Source: Adiantum capillus-veneris (Eukaryota; Streptophyta; Polypodiopsida; Polypodiales; Pteridaceae). Taken from it: a DNA stretch of 64,000 bases. The position numbers and the translations under genes were made by a program. Positions 1-11,349 of the stretch are shown piece by piece. The stretch spans positions 97,044,412 to 97,108,411 of the forward strand of contig CM043963.1 of NCBI GenBank assembly GCA_014529385.2. The letters are read 5' to 3'. The notes below the pieces were generated by a model. The model ran no database searches, had not been told where the DNA came from, and saw only the letters and a program-made list of their open reading frames with translations. Position 1 is the first letter of the stretch, and each line of letters starts with the position of its first letter.

Positions 1-1779
1 ACAGCCGGGTTTCTAAAAATATTCTAGATCAGCCTATTACTGATGCAGATGTAACTGATGTACTTGATGAGGAAAGGGCTGAAAATGAGCAGGCTAGAGG
101 TATCCCAAAATGGCTGGTGCACACTTTGCATGACAGTAAATTGGATGCACCTTTGTCTAGTCGTACTCGTTCAGGCTCTCGCCATGCATCTTATGCATCA
201 GATTGTTATGCTTTGGCTGTGTCTAGCTTACATGATGTTGAGGAGCCTCTGACTTTTGATGAAGCACAAAATTCAGAAAATTGGATGTCTGCCATGCAAT
301 CAGAATATGATGCACTTATAGAAAATGACACATGGACTTTATGTGATTTGCCTCTGGCAAAAAGTCCATTGGTACGAAGTGGGTTTACAAGCTAAAACGC
401 AAGCCGGATGGTGAGATCGATCGCCATAAGGCTCGACTTGTTGCAAAGGGTTATGCACAACAAAAAGGCATAGATTATGAAGAGACTTTTGCTCCCACTT
501 GTCGTATGACTACTGTGAATTTTCTGTGTGCATTGGCAGCTCATTTTGGTTGGGATGTACATCAATCAGACATTGTTACTGCTTTCTTGAATGGTGACAT
601 ATTTGAGGAAGTTTATGTAACGCAGCCTCGCGGTTTTGTCACAAAAGGACAAGAGGACAAAGTGTGCAAATGTAACAAGGCTTTGTATGGGTTGAAGCAA
701 TCTCCTCGTGCTTGGTATGAGAAAGCTGACACTCATTTGGTCAAACAAGGCTTTCGTAACAGTCCAACAGAAAGCACATTGTATGTAAAGCGTGAGGGTG
801 ATGTATTTCTCATCGTGGTTCTTTATGTTGATGATTTGCTGATCACTGGACCAAATGAGAGACATATTGCTGAATTTAAGGCTGATTTGAATTCTACTTT
901 CAAGATGAAAGATTTGGGGCTGTTGCATCATTACTTGGGTATCCACTTTAAGCAGTGTGATGGTGGTATTGCCTTGTGTTAGAAAAGTTACATAGAGACA
1001 TTGCTATGTAAGTTTGGACTTGAAGATTGCAAACCTATTGCGACTCCCATGGAAACAGGTTTGAAATTGAGTCTACATGATGCTGGCGATCCTGCTGATG
1101 TCACTCTTTATCAAACTGCTGTTGGATGCCTCATTTATGTATGCAACACGAGGCCAGATATTCAGCTTGCAGTCTCACAGGTCAGCAGATTTATGCATAG
1201 CCCAGGGTCTAAGCATTGACAGGCTGTCAAGAGGATTTTCCTCTACCTTAGTGGCACTTTACATCTTGGCTTGTTTTATCCCAAGGGGGGATCATTGCCG
1301 CCAGACTTACATGCTTTTCGGACTCAGATTGGGCTGGGTGTTTTGACACGCGAGTGTCCACAAGTGGTTTTTGTTTCATGGTTGGCAGTTCATGTATATC
1401 ATGGTTGAGGAAGAAGCAACCTACTGTCGACACTTCGATTTGTGAGGCTGAGTACAGGGTAGTCTTCACAGCTACGGTTGAGTGTGTATGGCTCAGACGC
1501 CTTATGGCTGATTTGGGTGTTGGACAGGACACTACCAACACTATCTACACTGACAGTCAGAGCGCATTGGCAGTTGCGAGGAACCCAGTTTTTCATGCTC
1601 TCACAAAGCACATTGAGGTGCATTACCACTATGTCAGGGAGAGTCTCTCAGCAGGAGAGATCAGCTTGGCTTATGTGCCAACACAGGACAACCTTGCATA
1701 TCTTTTCACAAAGGCATTGTCTCGTGAGAAGCTTGAAGCTTTCCGCAAAGCTTTGGGCTTACTCCCCTTTGTGGACTGA
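1..1779 (+). pseudogene. Ty1/copia pol, 3' part (RT and RNase H), broken
   Basis: The 3' half of a copia polyprotein, entering from before the window. It would copy element RNA into DNA in cytoplasmic particles. In order I see the linker before the reverse transcriptase, the RT core with the catalytic motif YVDD at about 824-835, and a copia RNase H with FSDSDWAG-like and TDSQSALAV motifs, the normal order for copia. There are four breaks: a frameshift at about 358-365, TAG at 980-982, TGA at 1217-1219, and a one-base loss near 1316 that shifts the RNase H frame. The final stop is 1777-1779. The copy cannot make an active enzyme. Integrase and gag lie outside the window. The polypurine tract and LTR follow directly. 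Confidence 0.95.
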
Positions 1780-1844
1780 TCCTGTCCTCAGGGCATGGCA
1801 CTTCCCTTTACTCATGTGCCAGCTCTCGTTCACCGCATCACTAC

Positions 1845-1854
1845 AGGGGGGATT
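1845..1854 (+). promoter_or_regulatory. Copia polypurine tract
   Basis: AGGGGGGATT lies immediately before the LTR start. In LTR elements this run primes plus-strand DNA synthesis. The position, 65 bp after the pol stop and abutting TGTTA, is as expected. Confidence 0.8.
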
Positions 1855-2080
1855 TGTTACCATATACATGTGGTAGTGATGTGTGTGAACACACTAGGAC
1901 CGCCGGGGCATTTTTTCCCTCTTTAGGAGGTTTTTCCCCCGTGCATTGTATATACGCCCATCACTCTAGGGCTATCTATCTTTCCATTGCACACTAAGTA
2001 ACACACTCTCTATTGTGTGCCTTGAGCCTCCTTTGTCTTCTCCAAGCTGTGTGTGTTTCTCTACAACCCTAATTCCAACA
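1855..2080 (+). repeat. Copia 3' LTR (226 bp)
   Basis: It begins TGTTACC after the polypurine tract and ends TTCCAACA, giving the inverted ends TGTT/AACA. A TATA-like TGTATATA sits near 1948. The short length suits a copia LTR. The partner 5' LTR is outside the window, so the target-site duplication cannot be checked; the five bases after the LTR are AGAAA. The element appears to have landed in the 5' part of the pol-less LTR element that follows. Confidence 0.8.
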
Positions 2081-2360
2081 AGAAAAAGTTACAAATGAAC
2101 AGATTTTCAGTTTGGGCTTATAGAGCGACCTTACATGCCCTGTGAACATACACCACACAAAATTTCAAGGCATTTGGACTTGTTCTCCTTCACCAACAAC
2201 ATTAATTTGAAGCCGCCAGAGTCGCACAATGGAAGAGTTTGTCTATATGCTAACATTTTTTCTTAACTAATCTTGGGACTAAGAAGGCTCATCTAGATGC
2301 ATGATTAAGTGGCAATCAATTTAGAAGAGTAGTACTATGTTTGTGCATTAACTGTTAATT
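2081..2360 (+). other. 5' flank of the pol-less element, no gene seen
   Basis: This stretch between the copia LTR and the first reading frame has no coding signal I can support. It ends in a pyrimidine-poor but splice-like AATACAG at about 2369, so the first reading frame may begin with an exon. It is probably leader DNA of the element running to 6297. Confidence 0.4.
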
Positions 2361-3965
2361 GTGAATACAGGATCTATGAATGCTTCTCCGGGAAAAAGAA
2401 AAGGCAAGAACCTGGCAATGGAAGGTGCACTACCCTATGCACTTCTACCCAATTCCCTAAAGCCAGCAGCCACCTGGATACCTGCAGACGTGCAACAGGC
2501 AGCAGCCTTTCAGATCTATCAAGGTTCATATATGGATGAAAAAAGAAATTTAGTGGATACAGTGATGATCCCTAAGGAGGCAAAAAATTACTTGAAAAGA
2601 TCACCGCAAAGGTCATGGCTCAAAAAAGTTGGCTTGTGGAACTTTGTATCACTAGCACCAGTAGGGATAGATTTCAAAAGGGTACAACATCTAATTGAGA
2701 CTATCCAAGAAGATGGAACTTGCAGAGTGGCAGGCATGGATAATGAAGTGATGGAGATCCAGATCACCAAAGAGATCATCAAAGAGGCATTGAAATTGTC
2801 CGATCAAGGAGCCAACATGAGATAAAGAAGGAAAAACCTCATAGTCTACTTGCAAAAGTCCAAACTACCTTTTTTCGAACTCATAGCAAACCTGGAAGTA
2901 AGAGAACTGACACAGATCTACAGTCAGTGTTTGTTGAGCTACAACAAAAGGCCGCCAAGATACACTACACCACACGGGAGCATCTCAACCACACTGACAT
3001 GGGCTATGGGAATGACCCATGAGTTCTATATAGATCACGCGTCATATCTGTTTGAAGAAATGACAAAGCTAAGGCAGGACAGACCAAATTACATTGCAGG
3101 AGGAGAAGTCCTAACCAGAGGAATATACCAGGCCATAGGCGCGGCAGATCAGTTGCCACCTGCCCCTCATCAGAACGACTGGCTGGTATTAAGAGAGAAT
3201 ATCGAAGACAGATCACAAGGGAAAGTACCGGCCTCTATTAACACCATTGGAGAAAGAAAGTTGGAAAGAGTAACAAGAAGTACACAAGAAAAGATGGATG
3301 AAGAAAGAAGAATTAAAGAGGAAGATGCCCGACTAAAGAAGCGGAAAGCGGAAATGGAAAACAACACCAGGTTGCAGAAGATAGCAAAAATGGAAAGGAT
3401 GCTAGAAGGATTTGCTCTAGAGAGATCTCTACGAGGCGATGTAGGCGCCACTTGGAAACCTTCTAGTAGCACTTACACACTGAGAACGAAGAATAGAAAC
3501 AACCCAGCTTTTGAGTTGGACTTGTTCGAGAGGTACATCCAAGAAAGAAATGCTAGGGACGAACCAGAATTGCTACTAGAAGAGGAGGATCTCCAAACTT
3601 TGAGAGATCAGTTGAGGCCAACTTCACGAGATCAGGAAACACCACCGCCATCTCCAAGGCCAGACACAAGTGAGAGGCAATCTACCCCACCTGCTGACTC
3701 TACTTCGCATTCAAAGAGCTCACATCGTGATGAGAGAGTTCATACACCACCCAGTGAAGAAGAAGAAGAAGAAGAGGAAAGAACAGATGGTCGCCCAAAC
3801 ACTAATACCATATCACAAAGTGATAAAGGCAAGCAAAAGGAGGTGGATCAAACAAAAGATAAAGCTTCCTCCTCTCAAGAAATTGAGTTGGAAGCTACTA
3901 TAGATGAAGATTTTCAGTCAATGGAGACAATACTAAACCTAACAAGACGCACAGTCAATGGCTAG
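2361..3965 (+). pseudogene. Gag-like reading frame 1 of a pol-less LTR element
   Basis: Two stretches in the same frame (2361-2825 and 2850-3965) are separated only by TAA at 2823-2825, so I read them as one gene of about 535 codons with one nonsense change. The N-terminal 270 residues look globular. They are followed by a charged region rich in Glu, Arg and Lys, then a Pro/Ser/Thr-rich stretch and an acidic Glu run near 3760-3780. No protease, RT or integrase motif is present. The globular part is loosely like the plant transposon-associated proteins found in large LTR elements, but I cannot name a family with confidence. The frame closes at 3963-3965, and a coiled-coil frame starts 24 bp later in another phase, open upstream of its ATG, so a frameshift between them is possible. 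Confidence 0.6.
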
Positions 3966-3988
3966 CTGATCAGAACAGATCCAACAAA

Positions 3989-4759
3989 ATGAGGTTACAA
4001 AAAACCCATGGAGAAGTTCAAAGACTGCAGGAGCAAAGGGAGGACACTCTAAAGCTGATCAGCATCAGAGATGCTGAGATCTTGGGGCTCAAAAGCACAG
4101 TAAATCTCCTCAAAGACAATTTACAGGAGTCTGAAGACTTCAATGCCATTTGGGAAGATACAATCAACGTATTCCTTGAAGATGTCAGTGACAGAGATGA
4201 ACACATCCATAAGTTGGAAAAAGAAAAGCAAGATGCGCTGGAGACAGTCAAATGTTTGCAAGTAGTCATCGATGACTTACAAATTGAAGTCAAAGATTTG
4301 AGAGCAGTAACAGATATACAAGCAAGGGAAATCGAACAAGCTAAGAAGCAAAAAACGTCACTACCAACAACACCGGTAGTCCACCCAGAAGAAGAAGTGG
4401 CTGCACTGAGGAGGGAGCTGGAGTTGGAAAGAAAACAGCGCTTAATGATAGCCAAAAGTGCGCTTAGAGCAAAAAATCAACTACAAAGGCAAATTTCAGA
4501 CTTACAAAGTGAACAGAAACAAGGACCAGCTCCTGACAGTGAAATGGAAAGCATTGTTTCCAAATCACTCAGGGAAGAAAATGAAAACTTGCACATCAGG
4601 TTAAAACAGTTAGAGGAGTGTGCCACTAAAAAAGAAATGGAATTTCAAGCTCTACAAACCAATAGTAGAACAATGGCTGCGCAAATGCAAGTCTACAAAC
4701 TGCAAGGCAACACCAAGGACAGGTACGAGTGCACCTGGAGCAAGCAACAACGAATTTGA
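3989..4759 (+). CDS. Coiled-coil reading frame 2 of the pol-less element
   Basis: 256 codons, almost entirely heptad-like and rich in Glu, Lys, Leu and Gln, so a long coiled coil is the clear prediction. It begins in a frame different from the preceding reading frame and overlaps the next one by 31 bp. A splice-donor-like CAG/GTACGAG lies at about 4719. It may be the middle of one long structural protein whose frame has been broken, or an exon. No enzymatic motif is visible. A cellular filament-like protein gene cannot be ruled out, but the LTR-type end downstream favours a mobile element. Confidence 0.5.
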   Translation: MRLQKTHGEVQRLQEQREDTLKLISIRDAEILGLKSTVNLLKDNLQESEDFNAIWEDTINVFLEDVSDRDEHIHKLEKEKQDALETVKCLQVVIDDLQIEVKDLRAVTDIQAREIEQAKKQKTSLPTTPVVHPEEEVAALRRELELERKQRLMIAKSALRAKNQLQRQISDLQSEQKQGPAPDSEMESIVSKSLREENENLHIRLKQLEECATKKEMEFQALQTNSRTMAAQMQVYKLQGNTKDRYECTWSKQQRI

Positions 4760-5547
4760 CTGGACTCGCCGAAGTATATGGGGGTCAAGATGAGTACAAG
4801 AAAGAATCAGATGAACAGGAGGCCCCAGATATAGAGACTGATCAAACTGGCTCCAAAGACCAAGAAATAGAAGAAGATTCAGTCACAAGATTGGAAGAGC
4901 AGAGGCTGGCCGAGCAGATGGAAAAACAATCAGAGATGATATGGTACAAGGCAATGCAACTAGAAAAGGAGATTCTACAAGGGCTTTCCACATCAGGCAA
5001 AACAACAGTAGAGCTACGGAAGGAATGGAATGCCCCTATGTTACCATATGCTCTGTTGAAATATGAAACTCTAACACATCAACGACAGCTCGAAAAAGAA
5101 GCACAAGTGTCAGTGTTCGAAGGAGAAGTGCAGGATCGGGAACAGCAAAATAGAATAGTAGACAGCCAGCTAAAGTGGAGGCGTCAATGGCTCTTGGATC
5201 ATCCTAATAACCTGATCCACTTAGTCAACGCACCGCCTGAGCTAAGGAATGACAGAACTTTTTGCCCAACTCCCCGAACATACACCTACATCCAACATAA
5301 AGCACTACACAACAGAAATCCGACATGGCTAAATTATCCAGTATTGCCAGGGCCAGCAGAGGATGAGAGAATATCTGGTTCTTACATGGTGAAAATCCTT
5401 CAGGGTGCCATCGCAGAATTCGGAGGATCTCCCGACCTATCCTGCAAGATGCTATGTAAAATAGCTCGAACCTTTTTGGCCTATCTCACAGTCTTCTCAG
5501 AAAGCTGGACATCACAGTATATGAATACCGAAAGAAGCATCTCATAG
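4729..5547 (+). pseudogene. Gag-like reading frame 3 of the pol-less element
   Basis: 272 codons. The first 60 are acidic and the next 80 are helical and charged. A more globular C-terminal part follows, with aromatic and Pro-rich segments (residues 150-260). Near 5500 the coding character passes to another frame and continues to about 5640, so the C-terminus is frameshifted. Order, strand and spacing say that frames 1-3 are parts of a single structural polyprotein. I do not recognise a family, and nothing resembles RT, RNase H or integrase. Confidence 0.5.
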
Positions 5548-5807
5548 CTGTCATACGATCTAAGTGGGCCACCTACAGAGCCAATATTGTATGCCTATTT
5601 CAGACAGCTAATGTTTCTGCCAAGCTACCATCTCCAAACCTTTGAAGAAGCATTTTACACAGGCCTCTTCATGTACAAGTAAAAAAATTTTGGCCCATTA
5701 ATGGCAAGCGAGTCTATGCGATATGATTCGTTTCTACATCAAATCAACCCAGAAAGACGACAACGACAATGAAGACAAAGACGATCATGTCATGGTAGAC
5801 ATGAATT
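5548..5807 (+). other. Decayed 3' end of the pol-less element
   Basis: Coding-like sequence continues for about 90 bp in a shifted frame and then fades into non-coding DNA up to the polypurine tract. No separate gene is supported. Confidence 0.45.
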
Positions 5808-5820
5808 AGGAGGGGGGGAG
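5808..5820 (+). promoter_or_regulatory. Polypurine tract of the pol-less element
   Basis: AGGAGGGGGGGAG directly precedes TGTTGGAGCC. A purine run followed by TGTTGG is the usual 3' junction of plant LTR elements, and it is the main reason to call this region a retroelement rather than a host gene. Confidence 0.75.
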
Positions 5821-6297
5821 TGTTGGAGCCCCATTTGTCCAACTGTTGTAATGAGACCATCTTGTAAAGCATATCAAATTCCCATTTTATGTCAAAGATG
5901 TCTTATCATTTTGATCCATCCATCTGGGTTATGTAAAGATTAATCAGTTAGTCAGGACTCAGATTTGTTCACACTTTGTAATAATGAGTAAGAGAACCCC
6001 ATGTACATTTTTGAGCTAAGGTGACTAAAGTATAAAAGTCACCTTAAAAACATTTTTGAATAACATTTGAATATTAATTCTATGTCGTACGAGCCAGAGA
6101 AAGGGAGAGAGAGAGAGAGAGAGTGAGTGTGTCTTATCCTCTTCGCTACGCACTTCTCCCTCACCGGATTCACGACGTGACTACACCATCGCGGTAGTCT
6201 CTCCGAGAGCTACGAGCCCACGCCACGCATTCACATTTTCGAGCTATTCGCGATCGATCCTTCCTCGAGCTTGTTTTGCTTGTAAGTAGCACAAACA
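5821..6297 (+). repeat. LTR of the pol-less element (about 477 bp, 3' limit uncertain)
   Basis: It starts TGTTGGAGCC after the polypurine tract. A good TATA motif, TATAAAA, sits near 6029, followed by a GA microsatellite at about 6105-6123. The first plausible end is ACAAACA at 6297, which gives TGTT/AACA inverted ends. The end could lie further right because no second copy is present for comparison. Confidence 0.6.
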
Positions 6298-7185
6298 GTG
6301 TCTGTTTTCAACAATTAGGTGCTTTATGGAATGAGAAAGAGATTAGCTACACATAGATACTCATAAACTTAAGTTTCGCCCACTTTTGGATTATGACCTA
6401 TTAGTCTATTGCGACTGTATTCGAGATAACTAGGGTTCAAATCTGGTGAGATTAGATTTATAGGTAAGTATATCCTAGTGAGAGGATGGTGCCTAGTAAG
6501 TTTGATGCGATTCCGAGTTCATTGGAAGTGTAAATGGTGTTATGAGCGTTTAGGGATAGAGTGGGTTACATTCTATCAGAGTTAATGATTGATGCATCAT
6601 AAAAGTGTGTATGTGTAGATTGGTCTCAGCCTGACAAGCTAACGAGATTGCCTACGTGCACCTACGGGTTAGTCGTGTCATCGGATGATAAGTATGTTGT
6701 CTGTGTCGTGCTCTTGAGTATGAACAGGGGAGTAGTCAAGCCCTAAAACAGTGTGTGATTTAGGAGACAATGCCATTGAATGAGGGTATTCTCATATGCT
6801 TTTTTTAAGGTTGTCATAGGATTTTTGTAGATTTAAATAGAGTCTAGGGAGGGAGGATAGGTACATTCTCTTTTACCCAAAAGAGTGGTGGTCCTTATAA
6901 CAATAACTACCCTCCCCTTATTTTTTGGCCACATCATCAAGGGCAACTATAGCCTCAGCCCAAAAAAAGCACTTTTTCCAAAAAAAAAAAACTCACTTTT
7001 ACTCAAAACTTCTCCCCAACCTATATGTATACCAAAAAATCAATTTTCTCTCTCAAAATTTCACTGCTAGATCTGCAAAATATCAAACTTCCCACCTTTT
7101 TTCTTACCTCCAAAATCACTCCTCTCCCTCTCTCTTCTCTCTCCTACTTTTAAGCACACACTCTTCCTCCTTCCCTCTCTCACTC

Positions 7186-7189
<4 letters not shown>
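6298..7189. other. Non-coding DNA, CT-rich towards the right
   Basis: No gene supported. From about 6890 the sequence becomes poly-A/poly-C and CT-rich, like a plant 5' leader. A GGTTCAAATCT string at about 6434 resembles a tRNA T-loop but has no cloverleaf around it. Confidence 0.5.

Positions 7190-7230
<41 letters not shown>
7190..7230. repeat. (TC)n microsatellite
   Basis: About 40 bp of nearly pure TC inside a broader CT-rich tract (7120-7290). Any Ser/Leu-rich translation here is an artefact of the repeat. Confidence 0.95.
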
Positions 7231-7237
<7 letters not shown>

Positions 7238-7261
7238 CTACTTTTCAACTCACTCTTCCTC

Positions 7262-7510
7262 CTTCCCTCTCCTTGTTGCAAGTCTACTCCATAGCTTTGT
7301 TGCAGCTCTCCCCCCATATCTCTCTACTCCATAGCCTCCTATCCACTCTGTAGCTCTCTTGAAGCTCTCCATCCCATAGCTCTCCTCTCCACATTATAGC
7401 TCTCCTGCAGCTCGCCATCCCATAACTCTCCTCTCCACACTATAGCTCTCCTGCAGCTCTCCATCCCATAGATCACCTCTCCACTCCATGGCTCTGTTGC
7501 AGTTCTCTAC
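7262..7510. repeat. Imperfect CT-rich tandem repeat
   Basis: Four to five imperfect copies of a unit of roughly 50-60 bp, carrying phrases such as TAGCTCTCCTGCAGCTC and CTCCATCCCATAG. It ends just before the next coding remnant. Confidence 0.75.
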
Positions 7511-7512
7511 TC

Positions 7513-7980
7513 TTGCTTGAGGCCATCTTTATTCCCCTTGCCATGGAGCTAGGTGACATTACAAATCTCTCATCCACAACAAGATCGTCAAGTTCAAAAA
7601 TGGTTTCTCTACATGTTCGGTTGCCAAAGGACTTCGCACCCTCAAAGCATCATTACTTACAAACTGCACAACAACGCCGTGGTGCAGGTCACACAATTGT
7701 GGACCTTTGGGTGCATGGCTGCCTTTCCCCTAATGATCCAACCATTAACGTGTATCCAACATTCAATAGTCTTGTTTCATTCTTACAATATGTAGGTAGA
7801 GGGGAGCAAGGTCTTCTTGGATATTGCAAGGGATTGTTGACTATTGGAGCTGATAGGGCACAATGGTTTTTGCAACCCATAATATCTACCTTGGTCCCTC
7901 TCTACCTTCTTCATTATATGCTATACAAATACATCTCCATGATATGGATACAAATGACAATAAAAACCTCCCATCCATAG
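7513..7980 (+). pseudogene. Decayed copy 1 of a duplicated unrecognised gene segment
   Basis: The first 320 bp (about 7550-7870) match 8215-8530 in the same order, with shared phrases such as GTGTATCCAACATTCA and CAATATGTAGGTA. In this copy the longest open frame runs to 7978-7980. The coding phase preserved between the two copies is unclear, as both have suffered indels. I do not recognise the product. Two copies 660 bp apart on one strand suggest a local tandem duplication. 7981-8214 between them is AT-rich and non-coding. Confidence 0.5.
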
Positions 7981-8214
7981 CCTTGGGGGGGTTCACCGTT
8001 CAATACACCCTATATAATGTGCATTCGTGTGGTATTAAAAAAACCCCTCTTTTAACATGTCTAAATGAATAAAATGACCCCTTACTTTAAGATTTTTTCC
8101 AAAATTAAATATAAAACCCCCTTATTTATATGTATCTTTATTGAATTGTCTAAATTTTTTGCATTTCAAAACCCCTCATTTTGAACTCACGTTATACATT
8201 AACATGATTACATA

Positions 8215-8703
8215 GTGCACCCCTCGAGTCCACAACACAATCGTCATGATCAAAAACTAAACACGTACATATCCAATTGTCAAAAGAGCTCGCACCCTCC
8301 AGGAGTTATTACTTGCATACAACATAACAATCATGCAGTGCAGGTCACACCGATGTGGACATCTGGGTGGGTGGTTTACCCCAATGACCCTTTGGTTAAT
8401 GTGTATCCAACATTCATTAGTCGCCCTACCTTCTTGCAATATGTAGGTAAAGGGGAGCCAGGTTTGCTTGGCTACTGCAAGTGATTGTCCACTATCAAAG
8501 CTCATAGTGTGAAATGGTGGATGCATCAACACCAAGTCATCGTTCATAACACTGGTAGTCTACAACAAAAGATCATTCATGTAGAGAAAGAAGCACAAAC
8601 TCATCAGGAACGTGTGGAAGAGAAGGATGGTAAGACTGCAAAGCTTGAGGGTACCATATTGCGTTTGAAAGAGACACCTATAAGAGGAGCTTTATATCCA
8701 TAG
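8215..8703 (+). pseudogene. Decayed copy 2 of the duplicated segment, with coiled-coil tail
   Basis: The 5' 315 bp are the diverged twin of 7550-7870. In this copy a stop (TGA at 8482-8484) is followed in the same frame by about 72 codons rich in Gln, Glu and Lys that look coiled-coil. With that stop ignored it reads as one product of about 160 residues. It precedes the better preserved frame at 8755 by 50 bp on the same strand, so the three may be exons of one gene. Family unknown. Confidence 0.5.
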
Positions 8704-8754
8704 AGACCCTTGCTCCCAAATGTGATTCTCAGAAGCGAATAATACAGCTACAAG

Positions 8755-9530
8755 GTGAATTTTGGAATACCCTATCATATTTCCTACATGTATGAAGTCA
8801 CTTCTGTGGTGATTGTTCTGTTTTTCATTCCTATTTGCAAGAATTTCATCCAAGAGACATGTGGTATCCAAAGCCAAGAGGATTCCATCCATTTGCTTAG
8901 TAGTATCCTTAAGAAGGCAGATTTCATAGCACTCTTGCACGCACCAAAAGGAAAACATATCAATGATGCTGTAACCAAGGAGGTGATGCGTAAGGTTTCA
9001 AATCTTGTAAGTGATGTTGGTGTGCAGAAGGCATGTGATGCAGTTGGCATTAGTACAAAGGGTTACACTGCACTACATGGCCTCCTCAATAATGCTTTGA
9101 GGGAACGAGGAGTTACTGATAACTTATTCCCAGTGCCACGCAAGGTGAAACTTGTTAGAGGGGCCTCCAACAAAGATGTTTTCTCACATCTAGATCACTA
9201 TTTGCACATCGAGGAGACAATACCCTCATCTATCTTTGTACAATCTCCACAAAGTGCTAAGAAAGCTACCAATGCAAGGAATACTGCTGATAATATCGAC
9301 AAGGGGTCTCCTTACTCTATGTCAAATAAATTTTTTGTCAATTTGAAGAGGCTTCAACAAGCAATGGTTGTCTTTTATGCACTACCTTCTAATGGTGAGA
9401 AAAGAATCATGTGACATTTCCCTTTCATTATCATTGTATGACCTTCACTTGTTGCCTTTCTTCTCTTGCAGTGTTCGGAACTAAATTGGTGTTTGTTTTC
9501 AAGCTTGACAAGTGCCAAATTGTGAAGTAA
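8755..9530 (+). pseudogene. Unrecognised gene fragment with one clear intron (9395-9471)
   Basis: About 200 codons of good coding character, with Lys/Val-rich helices and a centre that alternates hydrophobic and basic residues. The exon ends at 9394 before GTGAGA. A 77-bp intron ends in a strong CTTCTCTTGCAG at 9471. Splicing joins phase 1 and yields a Val and then about 18 more codons before TAA at 9528-9530. The first 20 codons after the nominal ATG are hydrophobic and may be non-coding. I cannot name the family. It is vaguely like large repetitive uncharacterised proteins that accompany DNA transposons, but this is only an impression. More decayed coding phrases continue to about 9840. Confidence 0.55.
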
Positions 9531-10039
9531 TCGGTCTAGCGACCACATTTTTTTCCTAGAGGATGCAGCCCCAGCCCTTAAACGCTGCCACAAAACAAAG
9601 TTTTACAGTAAGATGGGCAAGCGGCACTACATAGGCAACCTCATAGAGTGCTCTATTTTAGCAGGTCCTTTGCTAATATTCGACATTGTTGAAAGTGTGT
9701 GGAACTTCTCATCCAAAGGGCTCCTTTTGAGTGGACATGTAGGGAGATTGTGCAAAGCTGCAACACTGAGTTACACATGCAGCCCATCGGCCTCGAAGGA
9801 CTCAAGAAGCCATGGAGACATACTTGGTGGGTTTATTTGAGGATACCAAGATGTGTGCCATCCCTGCCAAGCATGTAACTATAATGCAAAAAGATTTGGC
9901 ACTAGCCCATTGGATATAAGCAAACTTGTAGCTAGTAATATATGTAATGACTTCAAATTTGTAAATGAGATGATGCTTACTCATTTTGGAAAGTATTTTT
10001 TCCTATGTCATTTAAGTTCTTTGTATTTAATTTGTGTTC
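9531..10039 (+). other. Decayed continuation of the preceding gene
   Basis: Short coding-like stretches in changing frames (for example 9613-9840) with stops between them. No reliable product. The right edge is the abrupt start of gypsy pol homology at 10040. Confidence 0.35.
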
Positions 10040-11058
10040 GATTAGCTGACCCAACTTTTCATGTTCCTGCCGCTAAGTCTACCCTAGAAGAGATAGAGAG
10101 ACAGAAGAGCTACGCTGATCTTCACCGCTCCACTAGAAGCTTTAACAAAGACGAATAAGTTCTCCTCAGAGTCAAACCCAAATGCAACTCCTTAAAGCTA
10201 GGGAAATTCCGTAAGCTTGCATTCAAATATTGTGGACCTTTTGGAATCAAACCAATATCTGCCTTTCTGTCCAAACCCTTGATCATATTTTGGTTGGTTC
10301 TTCGGAACAACTTAGAATTATTTTTCACGATATAGATGACACTTTTGATGTAATTTTTATGCGGATGTAATCAATCGTCATATTTATGGAATTCAAACAT
10401 CTCTAGTTAGTCAATTCTTTTGAGATTCAAATCGTCTATGGTGTTTTACAATTCTAGTTGTTATGATACGTGAAATATCTGATTACCAAGTGAAAGATGA
10501 TATAGTAAGCTATAGACCAAAGAGAAATAATAATGGAGGAAATAAATTGGGTACACAAGGGAAAAGATATTGCAAGATTAATTGAAAGATCACTATGAAA
10601 TCCTTTAACTGTCAAGAACATAGTATCAGTTGGATGATATCAATAGAGAAATGATTCAATGCTCAAAACGAAAAAAGTTAAAGTCTAGGTAAGAATGGTA
10701 AAATTTTTAGAAAGCATATTGAGGCTAGATAGAGAGCAAAGTGAATAAATGATCTTCAGACCTCACAAGAGAAACACAATCCGATAGAAAAGTACCTAGT
10801 TGAGTAAGATTACATTCAGTAATTAAAGTAACCCCGAGTCATTAAGACTTCTTTATTATTAAAACTTTTAAGTCAATGCTAAAAATGAAAGAGAAGTATA
10901 TTATTCAAGGTCCATACCAGCTTCATTGTCCTTTAATCTGAATACCCTAAAAGTTACTGACCATATTCTTCAATCATAACTTGACCAAAGATCGAGTCTG
11001 ACTATTCTCTAAAGCATGTCCCGAGCTGAGGACAGCTCTTTCTTTTTGTTGGGGAGTT
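10040..11058 (+). pseudogene. Gypsy family 1: pol 3' end and 3' untranslated region, extra copy
   Basis: This stretch matches 17082-18150 over its length. It encodes the C-terminal end of a Ty3/gypsy integrase (the Leu-Lys-Leu-Gly...Tyr-Cys-Gly-Pro-Phe region, where intact elements have KL..RYYGPF), followed by a 3' untranslated region that ends in a GGGGAG purine tract. It lacks about 46 bp present in the other copy near 17129 and has stops. Upstream of 10040 the gypsy homology stops abruptly. It is therefore a second internal region that runs into the same LTR used by the element to its right. Confidence 0.85.
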
Positions 11059-11349
11059 TGTAAGGTCCCTCCTTAACCCTAGAGCCATTCGGAACTTTTT
11101 TCAGCCTAATTTTTTTTTATAGAAAAAGCAAGACCGACAAATAAGTCATGCGGACAACGAGACTTTACTCCATAATGAAAAGACAAGGATATTTTGGGTA
11201 AGAAATTACGTCATACCTATATTTTCCAAAAAGATTAAGGTTATTTTTATATTTCTTCGTCAAAATCCGCGTGGGAATTGATCTAGATCGGGAATTGGGT
11301 GAAAAAAGAACTAACTTGATTCAAAGATAAAGTTAAGAGATAAGAACTA

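Noticed and set aside
6425-6450. GGTTCAAATCT, similar to a tRNA T-loop
   Set aside because: No matching acceptor stem, D-arm or anticodon arm could be drawn around it.
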